A model generated the notes under the pieces. It searched no databases. It was not told the DNA's origin and worked only from the letters and a program-made list of their open reading frames with translations. A stretch of 51,118 bases of DNA, from positions 1-51,118 of the forward strand of contig JBMOPD010000048.1 of assembly GCA_049323615.1 (NCBI GenBank). The letters run 5' to 3'. The stretch comes from JBMOPD01 sp049323615. GTDB taxonomy: Bacteria > Bacillota > Desulfotomaculia > Desulfotomaculales > Desulfocucumaceae. Both the position numbers and the translations under genes were made by a program. Position 1 is the stretch's first letter; every line of letters starts with the position of its first letter. Positions 32,366 to 40,577 of this stretch are shown one piece after another.

Positions 32366-32746
32366 ATGATTTTGGACGGACTGTTTTACACCGCCGAACA
32401 CCAGTGGATAAAAGTGGACGGAAAAAGGGGCCGGATGGGGATTACCCATTATGCCCAGGAAGCCCTGGGGACTATCGTGTTTGTTGAATTGCCGGAAACC
32501 GAAACGCGGGTGGCGGCCGGCGAGTCCCTGGGTGTGGTGGAGTCCGTAAAGGCGGCATCGGATTACTACAGCCCCGTTTCCGGGAGGGTGACTGAGGTAA
32601 ACAGCGACCTGCTGGATTCTCCCGAAATGATAAACGAGGATCCCTACGGCAGGGGATGGATCGCCGAAGTGGAGCTGGAGAACCCGGCGGATCTGGATAA
32701 GCTGCTTTCCGCCGAAGGTTATAGGAACCTCATTGATCAGGGATAA
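32366..32746 (+). CDS. gcvH: glycine cleavage system H protein
   Basis: A 126-residue lipoyl carrier protein of the glycine cleavage complex. The lipoyl lysine is in GVVESVKAASDYYSPVSG. N-terminus YTAEHQWIKVDGKRGRMGITHYAQEALG is typical, as is the C-terminal NEDPYGRGWIAEVE. ATG 32366 after AAGGAGG (32351-32357). Intact, but its neighbours lpd and lplA are damaged, and no gcvT or gcvP is present. It may serve another lipoate-dependent route, or lipoate synthesis. Confidence 0.93.
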   Translation: MILDGLFYTAEHQWIKVDGKRGRMGITHYAQEALGTIVFVELPETETRVAAGESLGVVESVKAASDYYSPVSGRVTEVNSDLLDSPEMINEDPYGRGWIAEVELENPADLDKLLSAEGYRNLIDQG

Positions 32747-32872
32747 AAACAAGCGGCCCGAAAAAGAGTCGCAGAAATATTATACGAAGAGGGTAAAAGG
32801 AGACATGGGAAAAGCTTTCCGCCTGCAAGCCGCAAATTCTGAGCCGGGTATCCGACGGTGGTGGGCAGCCAG

Positions 32873-33286
32873 ATGAAGTGGAGGCTCCTGGACACGGGGC
32901 GAAATTGCGGCGCATATAACATGGCCGTTGATACAGCCGTTATGTTGGCCCATTCACGTGGAATGAGCCCCCCGACCCTGCGCTTTTACGGGTGGGAACC
33001 AAAAGCTTTAACCCTGGGTTATTTTCAGGACCCCGGGGATATCGTTGATTTCGGAGCCTGCAGGCGGCTGGGCGTCGACGTGGTCCGCCGCCCCACGGGG
33101 GGCAGGGCTGTTCTTCACGACAATGAAGTGACTTACAGCATCGTTGCCCGTGACGATAACCCGGCGGTACGGGGGTCGATAATGGAGTCCCACCTTCGTT
33201 TAAGCTGGGCGCTTGTTGCTGGGCTTGCTCACCTGGGGGCGGCAGAGCGTCCCCGACTCCGTCACAGTTCGCCCTTGAGAACCTGA
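32873..33286 (+). pseudogene. lplA: lipoate-protein ligase, 3'-truncated
   Basis: The first about 120 residues match lipoate/octanoate ligases: WRLLDTGRNCGAYNMAVD, LRFYGWEPKALTLGYFQD, the motif RRPTGGRAVLHDNEVTYS. After SWALVAGLAHLGAA (near 33240) homology stops and the frame runs into livK-derived DNA to a stop at 33286. Intact enzymes have roughly 270 residues. Upstream, a short 24-codon frame at 32805, with a good AAAAGGAG, may be the start of a further lost gene. Part of a stretch with several deletion scars. Confidence 0.75.
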
Positions 33287-33610
33287 AGAAAAAAACCGTC
33301 GCCATACTTTACGAACGGGAGAACTCATACGCAGAGGGCTTAGCCAAAAACTTTAAGGAGTCCTTTGAAAAGGGTGCCGGATGCGATAGCAGTTCTGGCC
33401 TATGATGCCACCCAAATCCTGCTGCGGGCTATTGAATTAGCTAATTCCAGTGATCCTGTCAAGATCAAAGAAGCCATGCAGAACATGAAAGATTTCCCGG
33501 CGATCACCGGCAAGATCAACTTTAACCAGGATGGTAACCCCATCAAACCGGTTGCTGTCATTCAAATAAAAGGCGGCCGGCAGGCCTATGTTTATACAGT
33601 AAACCCGTAG
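33246..33610 (+). pseudogene. livK: branched-chain amino acid ABC transporter substrate-binding protein, fragments
   Basis: Two pieces of a LivK-type periplasmic-binding protein in different frames. Piece one (about 33260-33385) reads QFALENLKKKTVAILYE and AEGLAKNFKESFEKG. Piece two (about 33375-33610) reads PDAIAVLAYDATQILLRAIE and ends VYVYTVNP-like (QAYVYTVNP, stop). The 5' portion, signal peptide included, and about 100 central residues are missing. The junction changes frame. Non-functional. Confidence 0.75.
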
Positions 33611-33635
33611 GTCAATTAAATAATACTTTTACTAC

Positions 33636-33668
33636 GAGGCGGAACTGTCCGGGCGTTGGTTCCGTCTC
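33636..33668 (+). terminator. terminator after the livK remnant
   Basis: GAGGCGGAAC (33636-33645) pairs with GTTCCGTCTC (33659-33668) with one G-T pair; only ATTTAT follows. Confidence 0.5.
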
Positions 33669-33717
33669 ATTTATCGTGAGAATATCGCTGAAGGCAGTGA
33701 AAAAGGGAGTGTAACTA

Positions 33718-33912
33718 GTGGGCCTTATTTTCTGGTTAATTATCATCATTATTCTGGCGACTTCAGTGGCTGCATGGTTTAATACCAAAATAATCATGGA
33801 GGATTTAGCAAGAATAAAGGATACCCTTAAAATAATAAAAAAAAGGAAAATCAAATGGAGGCGGCATTTTGGAGTGGTGCCTAAGAGAATAAGAATTTCA
33901 AGGGCAAAATAA
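33718..33912 (+). CDS. small single-pass membrane protein, hypothetical
   Basis: A 64-residue protein, GTG start seven bases after AAAGGGAG (33703-33710). One transmembrane helix at residues 3-20 (LIFWLIIIIILATSVAAW), then a strongly basic cytoplasmic tail (KIIKKRKIKWRRHFGVVPKRIRISRAK). AT-rich compared with the genes to its left. Not recognised; it could be a spore or stress peptide, but nothing proves it. Confidence 0.55.
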   Translation: MGLIFWLIIIIILATSVAAWFNTKIIMEDLARIKDTLKIIKKRKIKWRRHFGVVPKRIRISRAK

Positions 33913-34226
33913 TGCTTAGCTTTTTTTGGTTTTACAGGCAACCCGGAGGAAGAAACGACTACCTAACATGTTCACCTGTCTGTGATCTAATAACCCTTGT
34001 CATTTATTTGCCGGACCAAGCACTCGGCTTTTTTGCTGCGCATTTACCGGGAAGCAATGCAGTGATCTGCTGCATTTAATCTTTGTAATGTGCAACAAAG
34101 TATTGTATATATTTATTGCCATCCGTTTCCACCCTATCGCCTTATGCCACCGCTTTACAGCACCAGGGCTTGTCGTTGGGACCGACTGTCGAGTCCGGCC
34201 ATATTAAGTCAGCGGCATTTAATTTT
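33913..34226. other. intergenic region, no gene seen
   Basis: About 310 bases between the small membrane protein and the convergent regulator gene. Scattered short inverted repeats (for example GCA...TGC near 34060) but no convincing terminator, promoter or RNA. Confidence 0.4.
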
Positions 34227-35675
34227 TTACTTACAGCAGCTAACTATTATATCAGAAAGTTGGTGAATGCCATCTTCAAGATGCCGTAACGGGGCGTAAG
34301 CATAAGATATCCGCAGGTGCTTATTGTCATTTCGGTCATAAACATATCCGGGATTAAGTAAAATGCCTCTTTGCAGCGCCTTTTCAAATAATTTTTGCAT
34401 TGAAAGGGAAGGCGTTATCCGTACCCAAATATAAAAGCCTCCTTTGGGAATTCTCCATGTCGCCAGGTCTGAAAGATAATTTTCAATAGCTTTTAAAGCC
34501 ACTTCCCTGCGAATCTTCAGTTGTTCTCTGACACGCTCCAGGTGCTTGTGGTATAAACAGCTGGAAAGCCACTTTGCCGCAACCCACTGAGACAAGGAGC
34601 TGGATCCGTAGTCGGTTTGCATCTTAATGTCAGCCAGCCGGTTGATGACAGGTTCTGGGCCTACTACCCAACCGATACGCAACCCCGGACATAATGCCTT
34701 AGACAAGCTTCCCAGATATAACACCAGACCATTTTTGTCCAGTTCCTTTAAGGGGCTGGGAACCGGGGAATCCAGCCACAGCTCCCGGTACACATCATCT
34801 TCGATCACCGGCAGCTGCTCTTTTTCACATATCCTTATTAACTCCTGGCGCCGCTCCTCCGTCATCAGAATACCTGTAGGGTTATGAAAAGAGGGAATGG
34901 TATACAGCAAAGCTCCCCTTAGCCGGTGCTTAAGCCGGGTAATGGCCGCGGTTTGGATCCCGCACTCGTCAAGTGGAAGGCCCCAAAGCCTCATTCCTGC
35001 CGATTGAAAGACATGAAGAGAATACAGGTAAGAAGGATTCTCTAAAAAAACGGTAGACCCGCGGTGTAACAGGCCAATGGATATAAGCTGCAAGGCCTGT
35101 AAAGCCCCCGACACAACTAAAATTGCCGACGGTGAAGAATCAATGCCTATAGTATTTAAATAATTGCTTATTTGCTCACGCAGGTGAAGTAAGCCCTTTG
35201 GCTCTTCATAACCCAGGGATTTAATTTGATCGGGTATAACGCTTAAGACTTCTTTCATCATCCCGGCCGGGTAAAATTCCGGTGAAAGCTCCCCTGTACC
35301 TAACCGAATTATGTTTGGGTTGAATTCCTCCCGGTTTATTTGTTGAATCGTTGTTAAGTTAGGTTGGTGGACACCGGCCTTGACGTAGGAATTCCAATCC
35401 GGAGGGGGAGAAGAATTTAACAAGCCCCATGTGTTGTTAATAACAGTGGTACCGCTTCCGCTTTTACCCTCAATAAGACCTTCTGCACTCAGTTCATCGA
35501 AGGCCAAAACCACTGTGCTACGGTTTACCCCCAACGAGTCGGCCAGTACCCTCTGGGGAGGGATCTTACTTCCCGTGGTCCATTCCCCATTTTCGATTTT
35601 TTCTTTTATAAACTCTTTAATTTGAAGATACAACGGAATTGACGACATTCTATCAGGCTTCCAGCTCAAGTTCAT
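34227..35675 (-). CDS. MocR/PdxR-type GntR regulator with aminotransferase domain
   Basis: A 482-residue regulator. N-terminal GntR winged helix (IPLYLQIKEFIKEKIENGEW, LADSLGVNRSTVVLAFDELSAEGLIEG). C-terminal fold-type I PLP aminotransferase domain with IPSFHNPTG and the PLP-lysine region YLGSLSKALCPGLRIGWVV. The frame is open to 35765, but ATG 35675 gives the typical MNLSWKPDR start and has AGGG about 10 bases before it. It is divergent from the LysE-type exporter at 35815. MocR regulators usually control the neighbouring divergent gene, so it probably regulates this exporter in response to a PLP-amino-acid adduct. Confidence 0.9.
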   Translation of the reverse strand: MNLSWKPDRMSSIPLYLQIKEFIKEKIENGEWTTGSKIPPQRVLADSLGVNRSTVVLAFDELSAEGLIEGKSGSGTTVINNTWGLLNSSPPPDWNSYVKAGVHQPNLTTIQQINREEFNPNIIRLGTGELSPEFYPAGMMKEVLSVIPDQIKSLGYEEPKGLLHLREQISNYLNTIGIDSSPSAILVVSGALQALQLISIGLLHRGSTVFLENPSYLYSLHVFQSAGMRLWGLPLDECGIQTAAITRLKHRLRGALLYTIPSFHNPTGILMTEERRQELIRICEKEQLPVIEDDVYRELWLDSPVPSPLKELDKNGLVLYLGSLSKALCPGLRIGWVVGPEPVINRLADIKMQTDYGSSSLSQWVAAKWLSSCLYHKHLERVREQLKIRREVALKAIENYLSDLATWRIPKGGFYIWVRITPSLSMQKLFEKALQRGILLNPGYVYDRNDNKHLRISYAYAPLRHLEDGIHQLSDIIVSCCK

Positions 35676-35814
35676 AAAATGTAATCCCTGCCATATTAAA
35701 TTATTGGCGCTATTATACAACTTGGTTGGTATAAATTCCAGCCAATTGGATGGTGATTTAAGCATTATTTTTTATTAAGATTCTATTATCGTTTATTTAG
35801 CGGGAAGTGTTAAA

Positions 35815-36432
35815 ATGAAAGCATTCATCCATGGATTTGTTCTTGCCTTCGGACTGATTCTGCCCCTTGGTGTTCAAAACGTGTTTGTCTTTAACCAGGG
35901 TGCCGGCCAGCCGACGTTTTTACGGGCTGTTCCTGTGATCATAACCGCATCACTTTGTGATACGCTGCTTATACTTTCAGCTGTGCTTGGCGTTTCACTT
36001 GCGGTTTTAAATCTGGTTTGGTTAAAAGCTCTATTGTTTGGTGCCGGATTCTTGTTCTTAATTTATATGGGGTGGACTGTCTGGAAAAGCGCATCTGCGG
36101 TGAAAAATGACGTTCATCAGGAGGCTATGGCCCCCAAGAAGCAAATTATTTTCGCTGTGTCAGTATCCTTGCTTAACCCCCATGCCATCATTGATACCGT
36201 TGGTGTGATTGGAACAAGCTCGCTTCATTATACTGCCAACGAAAAATGGATTTTTGCTACAGCTGCCATTTTTGTTTCCTGGATTTGGTTTTTCGGGTTG
36301 GCACTATCAGGAAGGATTCTGGGGACACTCGACCCGGATGGAAAATGGATTATATTTATTAATAAAATATCAGCACTCATTATTTGGGGAGCGGCAGTAT
36401 ATATTGCTATATCGCTCAAATTAAATAATTAA
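35815..36432 (+). CDS. LysE/ArgO family amino acid exporter
   Basis: A 205-residue membrane protein with about six transmembrane segments. N-terminal FVLAFGLILPLGVQNVFVFNQG is the LysE/ArgO signature. The internal SVSLLNPHAIIDTVGVIG is typical of ArgO/YggA. ATG 35815 with GGGAAG at 35801-35806. It probably exports a basic amino acid such as arginine or lysine. It shares its upstream region with the divergent MocR-type regulator. AT-rich. Confidence 0.9.
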   Translation: MKAFIHGFVLAFGLILPLGVQNVFVFNQGAGQPTFLRAVPVIITASLCDTLLILSAVLGVSLAVLNLVWLKALLFGAGFLFLIYMGWTVWKSASAVKNDVHQEAMAPKKQIIFAVSVSLLNPHAIIDTVGVIGTSSLHYTANEKWIFATAAIFVSWIWFFGLALSGRILGTLDPDGKWIIFINKISALIIWGAAVYIAISLKLNN

Positions 36433-36496
36433 TTTAAAAAATCAATTTCATTGTTGGGTATTCCCTAAAGTCAAGTAATTTTTAGGAGGTTTTAAT

Positions 36497-36862
36497 ATGG
36501 AAATTCGTGTCGTAAATTTAGAAGAAAAAGCTAAGATGATTAAAGAACTCCATAAATACAAATTAATTGCCGAATTAAATGATTACCAATTCAAGCTTGT
36601 TCGAGCAAAAAGAGAATTTATCTGGCACAGACATCCAGATACTGATGAAGTATTTTTTGTAGTTGAAGGAAGAATGCAGTTGGCATTTAGGGATAAAATA
36701 TTTGAGTTGAAAAAAGGAGAATTAATTGTTGTTCCCAGAGGTACAGAACACAAACCTATTTGTGATGAGGAATGTACCGTAATGTTAATTGAACCAAGAG
36801 GCACTCTTAATACAGGAGATGCAGGCGGAACCCTAACAGATACAGAATTGGAATGGATTTAA
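36497..36862 (+). CDS. cupin domain protein
   Basis: A 121-residue single-domain cupin. Motif 1 is HRHPDTDEVFFVVEGRMQL and motif 2 is GELIVVPRGTEHKPI, giving the usual His/Glu metal site. ATG 36497 with TAGGAGG (36482-36488). AT-rich with many AAA and ATT codons, unlike the ECF operon that follows; probably transferred together with the LysE unit. Substrate unknown. Confidence 0.88.
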   Translation: MEIRVVNLEEKAKMIKELHKYKLIAELNDYQFKLVRAKREFIWHRHPDTDEVFFVVEGRMQLAFRDKIFELKKGELIVVPRGTEHKPICDEECTVMLIEPRGTLNTGDAGGTLTDTELEWI

Positions 36863-37054
36863 AGGTGAATGGCTTGCTGCGCAGTATTAACATAGCTTAA
36901 TGTGGTTCCGGAGGGCGTTATAAAGTTTATTACAAATTTTGCCTGCGGCAAAGGGCTTAATATGTCTCCGGCAAAATAATTTTCTGTATAAAACTGAAAC
37001 TTTTCACCTTTAATGGGGTTATATATAATTGGGAGCCCTAAAGGAGGCGCAGCG

Positions 37055-37633
37055 GTGGACACCAACACAGACCACAACTTGATCATCCGCTGCCGTGAAG
37101 GTGATGAAGAGGCCTGTCGTCTATTATTATCCGCTTACGAAGCCTACGTTTACCGGTTGTGTTTCCGAATCACCGGCTCGCGGGAGGACGCCCTGGACCT
37201 CACCCAGGAAGCATTCGTGAAAGTGCTGACCGGGCTGGACAGGTTTCAGCTTGGCCGGCCTTTTAAGCCCTGGCTACGGCAGGTTACGGTAAATACCTGC
37301 TTGAATTACCTCAGGCGGCGTGCACCGGAGACAGTTTCCCTGGAGCAGCCTGTTGCCGAAGGCATGGTGCTCGGAGATACCCTTGCTGGAAGTACAGACG
37401 ACCCGGTGGCTGCCGCGGAATGGCGGGATGCCCGTGAAGTGATCCAGCAAGCAGTGAACCGGCTCCCTCCCCAGCAGCGGTTAGTACTTGTGATGCGGCA
37501 CCGGGAAGGGCTCAGCTACGAAGAAATTGCAGCAACCACCGACCTGCCGCTGGGCACCGTGAAGACTTACCTCTTCCGTGCCCGACAGCAGTTGCGGCGT
37601 AAACTGGAAAACGTTTACGGATGGGAGGGATAG
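37055..37633 (+). CDS. ECF RNA polymerase sigma factor
   Basis: A 192-residue sigma-70 family factor of the extracytoplasmic-function type. Region 2: YVYRLCFRITGSREDALDLTQEAFVKVLTGLDRF, then KPWLRQVTVNTCLNYLRRR. Region 4: LPPQQRLVLVMRHREGLSYEEIAATTDLPLGTVKTYLFRARQQL. GTG 37055 after AAGGAGG (37041-37047); the open frame begins at 37013. The next gene, two bases after its stop, encodes a zinc-finger anti-sigma factor, so the pair is regulated by partner switching or release. Target promoters unknown, but DUF2953-gerW is in the same operon. Confidence 0.92.
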   Translation: MDTNTDHNLIIRCREGDEEACRLLLSAYEAYVYRLCFRITGSREDALDLTQEAFVKVLTGLDRFQLGRPFKPWLRQVTVNTCLNYLRRRAPETVSLEQPVAEGMVLGDTLAGSTDDPVAAAEWRDAREVIQQAVNRLPPQQRLVLVMRHREGLSYEEIAATTDLPLGTVKTYLFRARQQLRRKLENVYGWEG

Positions 37634-37635
37634 TA

Positions 37636-38067
37636 TTGAAGTGCAGCACGGAAGCCCTGCAAGCTTTTCTGGACGGCGAGCTGGAACCGGTCGAAATAAA
37701 AATTATTCGCCACCACCTGGGCCGCTGCCCTGCTTGCCGGCGGGAACTGTCCCGGCTGAGGCTGCTTTGGCTGGAACTGGAACAAGACGAGGAGATTGAG
37801 GTCCCGGCAGAGCTTCCTTTCATCCGCCAGCAGGCTATCGCCAGGGCCAGGGCGGCCAGACAGGAAACAGAAGGAACATCCGGATTCAGTCTCTGGGATG
37901 CCCAAAAGCTGGCCTGGAAACCGGTCCTTGCCGGGGTATCCATGATTCCAGGTCCTCGGCAACTGGGACGCTTGGCTAAGGCCACCGGACGCGGGCTGCC
38001 CGCCGTCATCCGGGGTGTTTCATCTTTGGCAGGCATGATTACCGGCAAAAGGTGTGATCGGCGTTGA
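37636..38067 (+). CDS. zinc-binding anti-sigma factor
   Basis: A 143-residue protein with an N-terminal ZAS-type anti-sigma domain. ALQAFLDGELEPVEIKIIRHHLGRCPACRREL contains H-x3-C-x2-C. TTG 37636 is six bases after GGGAGGG (37623-37629). No obvious transmembrane helix follows; the C-terminus is basic and moderately hydrophobic (PVLAGVSMIPGPRQLGRL). It may therefore be soluble, or only loosely bound to the membrane. It overlaps the next gene by 4 bases. Confidence 0.82.
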   Translation: MKCSTEALQAFLDGELEPVEIKIIRHHLGRCPACRRELSRLRLLWLELEQDEEIEVPAELPFIRQQAIARARAARQETEGTSGFSLWDAQKLAWKPVLAGVSMIPGPRQLGRLAKATGRGLPAVIRGVSSLAGMITGKRCDRR

Positions 38068-38741
38068 GCGGATGGACAGTTCTTATTTTAATCCTGGTCC
38101 TGTTGCCTGTAGGGCTTTTAAGCGTACCGCTGACCTTTAAAGTCAAGGGTTGCCTACGTCCGGAGGAGCGGCGGTTGGAGGTGAGGCTCGCCTGGGGTTG
38201 GGGTTTGCTTGCCGCCGCCATTGGAATTAACGGGAGGAAAATGTCGTTCGGGTTTCGGCTTGCCGGGATCGCGCTCCCTGTCTCCCGCAAGAAACCTGGA
38301 ACAGTCAGGGCAAAGAAGATCACGAAGAAAACCGGGCGGAAGGGGGAAAGACACGGATTCAATCTATCCGCAGTCAATACGGTGCTTAACAGGAAGTTGC
38401 TGACCGTCGTTTTGGGGTACTTTAAAAGGCTCTTCAAATCCTTCCGGCTCCGGTTACGGTTGAGCGGTGTCTATGGCACCGACGACCCGGCCCTAACCGG
38501 ACTGCTCGTCGGGTTGATCGCTGCGCTCCACGCTGAGCATTTCAACTTTGACCTGGATGCCGATTTCAGCGGGCAAATTATCGATGTAACCGGGGAAACA
38601 TCAGGCCGGATCGTACCGATAGTGATCCTGTGGTTCACCATATGCCTTCTTCTGGCCGAACCGGTTCGGAAGCTTTGGTGGGCCCAACTTAAAACCAAAT
38701 TCATCAGAAGAAAACCAAAGGAGGCTGAACAATATGTTTAA
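38064..38741 (+). CDS. DUF2953 protein (YtfI-like)
   Basis: A 225-residue protein. N-terminal transmembrane helix (VLILILVLLPVGLLSVPLTF), middle basic region, and a C-terminal hydrophobic segment (IVPIVILWFTICLLLAEPV). The body RLRLSGVYGTDDPALTGLLVGLIAAL is typical of DUF2953. In B. subtilis, ytfI (DUF2953) is next to ytfJ (gerW), the same order as here. TTG start, translationally coupled (4-base overlap) to the anti-sigma gene. Confidence 0.82.
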   Translation: MSGWTVLILILVLLPVGLLSVPLTFKVKGCLRPEERRLEVRLAWGWGLLAAAIGINGRKMSFGFRLAGIALPVSRKKPGTVRAKKITKKTGRKGERHGFNLSAVNTVLNRKLLTVVLGYFKRLFKSFRLRLRLSGVYGTDDPALTGLLVGLIAALHAEHFNFDLDADFSGQIIDVTGETSGRIVPIVILWFTICLLLAEPVRKLWWAQLKTKFIRRKPKEAEQYV

Positions 38742-39084
38742 GGAAGACATTGAGGCCCTTGTATCCCGCCTGGAGAATCTTATCTCGACCAAGACCATCG
38801 TTGGCGAGCCGATTATCAACGGCAACACAACCATTATCCCCATCTTGACAGCTACCGTAGGTTTCGGTATGGGCAGCGGTGAGGGACAGGATGAGAAGCA
38901 CCATGGAGGTAAAGGCACCGGCGCGGGCGCCGGTATGAAGCTTGCCCCTTCCGCATTGCTCATTATGCAGGGGGATAATGTGCAGGTGTACTCCCTGGCC
39001 CAGAAGGGCAGTCTGGCCAAGCTGGCCGAAATGATTCCTGACGTGATTGACAAGTTTAAGCCCCAGGAGAAGGTTGAACAGTAA
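38734..39084 (+). CDS. gerW: GerW family sporulation protein (YtfJ)
   Basis: A 116-residue spore protein needed for germination responses in B. subtilis. Core: NLISTKTIVGEPIINGNTTI, PILTATVGFGMGSGEG, GAGAGMKLAPSALLIMQGDNVQ. ATG 38734 after AAAGGAGG (38718-38725); it overlaps the end of DUF2953 by eight bases. Last gene of the ECF-anti-sigma-DUF2953-gerW operon. Having an ECF pair at the head of this sporulation gene pair suggests envelope-stress or sporulation-linked control, an inference. Confidence 0.9.
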   Translation: MFKEDIEALVSRLENLISTKTIVGEPIINGNTTIIPILTATVGFGMGSGEGQDEKHHGGKGTGAGAGMKLAPSALLIMQGDNVQVYSLAQKGSLAKLAEMIPDVIDKFKPQEKVEQ

Positions 39085-39101
39085 TCCCCCATATACAAAA
39101 T

Positions 39102-39136
39102 GCAGCCCCCGTTCTGTTTAACGGGGGCTGCCTATT
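39102..39136 (+). terminator. terminator of the ECF/gerW operon
   Basis: GCAGCCCCCGTT (39102-39113), 6-nt loop, AACGGGGGCTGC (39120-39131), then CTATTTA. Confidence 0.75.
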
Positions 39137-39532
39137 TAGGGGACTGAGCCTGGCACGTCATTAAGAGCAATGATCAGCGGTGGCCGCATTCAATATAATT
39201 CTAAAGTTTATCCACCGGTAGTCGATTGCTTAAAACCCGCAGGCCTATCCTGGCAGAGGAAGGTTAATAACATTTTCGAAAGTAAGGCTGGCAACTACCG
39301 GCCCGGGCGGGTTTCAGCGAAATTTTCCCCCTGATGGGGAGAAGACCAAAAATTACGCAATATCTTTGAACTGTGTCGTGTTTATCGCCGACCGAAGGCG
39401 TTAAATGCGGAACCCCTTAAGTTGCTGCAACAACTTAAGGGGCCGTAGTTAGTACCTCGGCAGTGTGAGGCACGCGAACCGTATTTCCAGCGTTCCCTTT
39501 TTTAAGAAATCGCTAAGATTGAAATGTCAACC
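39137..39532. other. degenerate region with a perfect 12-bp inverted repeat
   Basis: No complete gene. A short open frame around 39350-39448 (ending EPLKLLQQLKGP and stop) may be a fragment of a lost ORF. CCCCTTAAGTTG (39413-39424) and CAACTTAAGGGG (39431-39442) form a perfect inverted repeat with a 6-base centre, possibly a mobile-element end or a hairpin. The rest is unassigned. Confidence 0.4.
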
Positions 39533-39559
39533 GCCGGGAATAACCCGGCTTTTTATTTT
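39533..39559 (+). terminator. terminator before the TadB-like remnant
   Basis: GCCGGG (39533-39538), loop AATAA, CCCGGC (39544-39549), TTTTTATTTTA. Confidence 0.75.
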
Positions 39560-39573
39560 AGGAGTGATGCCGA

Positions 39574-39958
39574 TTGTTGACCGTTCTTCTGCTGTTGTCC
39601 GTGTTCCTTGTTTTTTATGCTGTCACCGGCGGTTCCCTGCCGGAGGTCAGCGTCCTTCGGAGTATGGCCTTCCGTTTCGGCCTCCCGGCGGCCTGCGCGG
39701 CAGGGTGTTTCGCTTTAACTGCGGCCCTTTTTCAATCCCCCCTGGCCGGGATTTTCTGGGGCCTTCTGGGATGGTTCCTGCCGGGCTGGATGGTAGGTCT
39801 TGTTCAAGCCAGAGAACTCGGCCCGGCACAGGGCATTGGCCGGGGACTTCATTACCTCCGCCGCAGGTTTGTATTCGGCAGGCCAGGTCACGCCGGAGGT
39901 TGTCCGTACCACGGCTGAAAGGTTTCCTGAACCCTTTGGGACCGAGGGCGGGAATTAA
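39574..39958 (+). pseudogene. TadB/type II secretion F-like protein, frameshifted fragment
   Basis: Starts with TTG behind TTAGGAGTGATG. The N-terminal 85-90 residues have two to three hydrophobic segments (LTVLLLLSVFLVFYAVTGG, LAGIFWGLLGWFLPGW). The frame shifts near 39835-39845. The other frame then continues with FITSAAGLYSAGQVTPEV and AERFPEPFGTEG to a stop at 39958, a sequence pattern seen in the cytoplasmic part of TadB-like proteins. The remaining two thirds are absent. No other tad gene is nearby. Confidence 0.6.
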
Positions 39959-40275
39959 ACCCCAACGCCGGTTTTCAGCTTGATTAGCAGGGGGGAAGGA
40001 AACTGAACCTCTGGAGTCTGATGACAAAGCCGTAAAAAAGGACGGTGAGCGAGTTTCCGGGCTGCAACAAAAGCGAAGACAGCATGCGGATTTCCCGCAC
40101 TACGCTTTCCTATTCGCTTCGCATCAAGGGTTATGTGTCTCTATCGTGCCGGCAACGCTTTCAAGGCAGGTAAGAATAATTTTTAGTTCTGGAGGGATTT
40201 ATACCATTGAAGGCTCCTGAAGCCACGGTACCTTAAAAAATAATAACTTGGTTTAAAAATACAGGGGATGAAATT
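39959..40275. other. intergenic/degenerate region, no gene seen
   Basis: About 315 bases between two pseudogenes. No ORF with a ribosome binding site, no clear hairpin. GGAGGG at 40192-40197 is followed by no usable frame. Confidence 0.35.
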
Positions 40276-40563
40276 GTGGTCAAAGTAGCACAAGGTAATT
40301 ACAACAAAGAAGATATTCAGCAAAAGTATAATAAAATGGCTCGTCAGTATGCTTTACAAGACCCATTTCAGGAGTTTCTTCTTGGGGTACGAAAATTGCG
40401 CCGTAAATTGCTGCAACGGACGTATGGAAATGTTTTGGAGGTTGCCATTGGAACAGGGGTCAACTTACCCTACCGTTATTTTTTTGGTATCTTCCATTTG
40501 ATTGAGGCTTTGTCCTCGGAAAGTAAAATTAATAGAATGCACTGTGTTATTTATGTGCAATAA
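40276..40563 (+). pseudogene. class I SAM-dependent methyltransferase, N-terminal fragment
   Basis: The first about 66 residues match UbiE-like methyltransferases, including the SAM motif I VLEVAIGTGVNLP. After that the frame becomes unrelated (FFGIFHLIEALSSESK) and stops at 95 residues; intact members have about 200 or more. GTG start with AGGGGATG at 40263-40270. The break coincides with the start of AT-rich DNA that continues into the convergent DUF6544 gene. Confidence 0.65.
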
Positions 40564-40577
40564 CCATGATCAAGTAT

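Noticed and set aside
39465..39983. 172-codon frame
   Set aside because: Runs through a terminator and the TadB-like remnant in a different phase; proline/arginine-rich shadow.
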